This document shows positions 62,041 to 64,000 of a DNA stretch of 64,000 bases, piece by piece; within the stretch, counting starts at the first letter, position 1; each line of letters starts with the position of its first letter. Under the pieces are notes generated by a model, which ran no database searches, was not told the origin of the DNA, and saw only the letters and a list, made by a program, of their open reading frames with translations. The position numbers and the translations under genes are program-made. The stretch lies in NCBI GenBank assembly GCA_016716065.1, contig JADJXA010000005.1, positions 186,001-250,000 on the forward strand, read 5' to 3'. This DNA is from Candidatus Leptovillus gracilis (GTDB taxonomy: Bacteria; Chloroflexota; Anaerolineae; Promineifilales; Promineifilaceae).

Positions 62041-62086
62041 CAGTATTCAGTGTTCAGTGGGCGCTGCCACTGAACACTGAATACTG
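62041..62086. terminator. Perfect 20-bp-arm hairpin (CAGTATTCAGTGTTC family)
   Basis: The 20-base arm at 62041-62060 and its exact reverse complement at 62067-62086 enclose a 6-base loop (GCGCTG). It lies 23 bases after the TlpA-like stop codon. The words are the same as in the repeat at 684-745. No T-tract follows, so it may be a structural RNA element rather than a classical terminator. Confidence 0.8.
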
Positions 62087-62114
62087 AATACTGACTATAG
62101 GCCAGGAAAAAATT

Positions 62115-62918
62115 ATGGCATCTTCTCCACCCAAACAACCGGTTACCGGCCGACAGCGCAGCCTGGTTATCGGCATAGACAAGCTGATCTACCATTTCAG
62201 CCGCCATTGGTTGGCCGTGTTTAACATCGCCATCGCCCTCTACGTCGGGCTGCCCATGCTGGCCCCCGCCCTCATGAAAGCGGGTCTCGAACGGCCGGCC
62301 AACGTCATCTACACTATCTACAGCCCCATGTGCCACCAGATGGCCTCCCGTTCATTCTTTCTGTTTGGCGAGCAGTGGGCCTATCCGCGCGCCCTCGCCG
62401 AGAGCAGCTTAACGCCCATCGAAGCCTACATGCCCACACTGCCCGAATTTGCCGGGGCTTCTGCCGATCCGGCCGAATGGACGACGTTTTTGCTTGCGGC
62501 GCGCCGCTTTGTAGGCAACGAGCAGATGGGCTACAAAATGGCCTTATGTGAACGCGACATCGCCATCTATTCCTTTGTTTTGATTGGCGGATTGTTTTAT
62601 GGGCTGCTGCGCAAGCGGTTCACCATCAAACCACTGCCTCTCTGGGCCTTCATCATTTTGGGCATGGGGCCGATTGCCCTGGATGGCTTTAGCCAGCTTT
62701 TCAGCCAGTATGGCGCAGCCAGCCCAGCCCTGAGCTTTTTCAACGTCATCTTCCCTCTACGCGAAAGCCCGCCCTTTTTACGCAGCCTGACAGGGGCCAT
62801 CTTTGGCTTCGCGCTGGTGTGGCTGGCTTATCCCCACGTGGACGCCGGCATGAAAACCACCGCCGCCGACCTGGAAGCCAAACTCATTCGCATTGGCGAA
62901 ATAAAATCGGCGGAATAG
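62115..62918 (+). CDS. DUF2085 family membrane protein
   Basis: The 267-residue protein has about five hydrophobic helices and the DUF2085 hallmarks: SPMCHQMASRSFFLFG, MALCERDIAIY and ALDGFSQLF. The conserved Cys-His-Gln and Cys-x-Arg-Asp motifs suggest a metal or cofactor site, but the role of the family is not known. It has a long insertion between the first two motifs compared with short DUF2085 proteins. Confidence 0.88.
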   Translation: MASSPPKQPVTGRQRSLVIGIDKLIYHFSRHWLAVFNIAIALYVGLPMLAPALMKAGLERPANVIYTIYSPMCHQMASRSFFLFGEQWAYPRALAESSLTPIEAYMPTLPEFAGASADPAEWTTFLLAARRFVGNEQMGYKMALCERDIAIYSFVLIGGLFYGLLRKRFTIKPLPLWAFIILGMGPIALDGFSQLFSQYGAASPALSFFNVIFPLRESPPFLRSLTGAIFGFALVWLAYPHVDAGMKTTAADLEAKLIRIGEIKSAE

Positions 62919-62942
62919 CGGTGGGCGGTGGGTAAGGGATCG

Positions 62943-64000
62943 TTACCCCCGCTGGCCGCCGCCCGCCACGTCATGTCGGCGAAATACTAGTGTCGCGTTA
63001 TGCCCGCCTAAGCCAAATGTATTTGACATAACAGTGCGCAAATCAGACTTGCGGGCATGGTTGGGCACAACATCCAGGTCGCAGTCTGGGTCAGGGGTTT
63101 CGTAGTTGATGGTGGGCGGAATGACGCCCGCTTGCATGGCCCGCAGGCAAAGGATGGCCTCCAGCGCGCCAGTGGCCCCCAACAAATGGCCGTGCATGGA
63201 TTTGGTGGAGCTGACCGGTACGTTGTAGGCCATATCGCCAAAGACTTGCTTGATGGCCGCTGTTTCACTTTTGTCATTGAGCGGGGTGCTGGTTCCGTGG
63301 GCGTTGATGTAGTGGATGTCAGACGGCCGTAGCCCTGCATCTGCCAGGGCCAACTGCATCGCCCGCGCAGCGCCTGCGCCATCTTCAGCCGGCATGGAGA
63401 TGTGGTAAGCGTCGGCTGTGCTGCCATAGCCGCTCAATTCGCCATAAATGGCTGCCTGCCGCGCCAGGGCGTGGTCCAGCGCCTCCAGCACCAGCACCGC
63501 CGCCCCTTCACTGACGACAAAGCCATCCCGCTCTTGGTCAAACGGCCGTGACGCCTGCTGTGGCGCATTGTTGCGGGTGGAGATAGCCCCCATCACGCCA
63601 AACCCGGCCATCGCCAATGGCAAAATGCACGCTTCCGCGCCCCCGGCCACCATCACATCGGCCAGACCAAATTGTATCTGGCGCGCCGCTTCGCCCAGGG
63701 CATTGTTGCCGCTGGCGCAGGCGGTAAACAGCGCCAGATTCGGCCCACACAGGCCAAATTCAATGGAGATCAGGGCCGCCGGTGTGTCGGCCAGCATCAT
63801 CGGCACAAAAAAGGGGCTTACCCGGCCGGCGCCGCGCTCCTGCAATACGGCCTGGCTTTCGATGATGGGCTGCATAATGCCCATGCCGCTGCCGATCATC
63901 ACCCCAATGCGGTGACGATTGGTCTCGGTTACTGCTAGTTGGGCGTCGGCGATGGCCTGGCCGGCGGCGGCCAGAGCCAACTGGGTCACGCGGTCCATGC
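62943..64000 (-). CDS. Beta-ketoacyl-ACP synthase II (5' truncated by window edge)
   Basis: The visible 352 residues include the catalytic Cys in FTACASG, the two catalytic His in NAHGTSTPLND and SMHGHLLGATG, and the C-terminal NTFGLGGHNATLVF. The N-terminal 60 or so residues lie right of the window. It is FabF-like and elongates acyl chains in type II fatty acid synthesis. A polyketide-type KAS cannot be excluded without the rest of the gene and its neighbours. Confidence 0.92.
   Translation of the reverse strand, partial: MDRVTQLALAAAGQAIADAQLAVTETNRHRIGVMIGSGMGIMQPIIESQAVLQERGAGRVSPFFVPMMLADTPAALISIEFGLCGPNLALFTACASGNNALGEAARQIQFGLADVMVAGGAEACILPLAMAGFGVMGAISTRNNAPQQASRPFDQERDGFVVSEGAAVLVLEALDHALARQAAIYGELSGYGSTADAYHISMPAEDGAGAARAMQLALADAGLRPSDIHYINAHGTSTPLNDKSETAAIKQVFGDMAYNVPVSSTKSMHGHLLGATGALEAILCLRAMQAGVIPPTINYETPDPDCDLDVVPNHARKSDLRTVMSNTFGLGGHNATLVFRRHDVAGGGQRG

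Overview
The window is about 55-58% GC by eye and reads like a filamentous Chloroflexota (Anaerolineae/Ardenticatenia-type) chromosome. The reasons are the very large GAF/PAS sensor proteins, the DUF2085, DUF1684 and DUF574 family proteins, a Ccm/CcdA/TlpA cytochrome c maturation cluster, and CHAT-protease plus effector-associated-domain conflict genes. The lineage is an inference. The palindrome ACGGCCGT is scattered through almost all of the window, inside and between genes, like a HIP-type iterated palindrome.

Region 1 (1-2478, + strand) is a polar amino-acid ABC transporter: a binding protein cut by the window edge, a permease and an ATPase. Region 2 (2592-19963, +) is the most interesting accessory block. 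It holds an unrecognised 301-residue protein and three paralogous CHAT proteases: one with two C-terminal death-like EADs, one AT-rich with an NB-ARC/STAND domain and WD40 repeats, and one with a degenerate P-loop domain. These are followed by a MoxR AAA ATPase, a vWA-like protein, a 1183-residue hub (STAND-like NTPase, catalytically dead CHAT, four EADs) and a Cas4/RecB-like PD-(D/E)XK nuclease with an Fe-S cysteine set. Several genes overlap as ATGA. This matches the general plan of the described vWA-MoxR-effector ternary conflict systems, but the pseudo-CHAT hub with four EADs coupled to a nuclease is a configuration I do not recognise. The WD40 gene is AT-rich, has no ACGGCCGT and has a broken 5' end, so it looks like a later arrival. 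A THUMP-like methyltransferase closes the block.

Region 3 (19999-54946, - strand) looks like one 35-kb operon. A ribose-type binding lipoprotein comes first, then nine giant GAF/PAS proteins (five membrane-anchored), with a DUF574 methyltransferase and a small STAS-like protein inserted. Only the last large gene carries a histidine kinase, and a stand-alone receiver protein follows it. The other eight have no kinase and end in the same short truncated-GAF tail. One of them (31276-34844) has a 1-nt frameshift inside a 405-nt tandem PAS duplication.

Region 4 (55371-64000) holds a DUF1684 protein, tRNA-Ser(CGA), an unrecognised membrane protein, ccmA-ccmB-ccmC-ccmD, ccdA, a TlpA-like thioredoxin, a DUF2085 membrane protein, and a FabF-type ketoacyl synthase cut by the right edge. 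Many intergenic gaps contain long perfect or near-perfect inverted repeats built from short iterated words. No CRISPR array, IS element, rRNA or recognisable DNA-binding regulator was seen.
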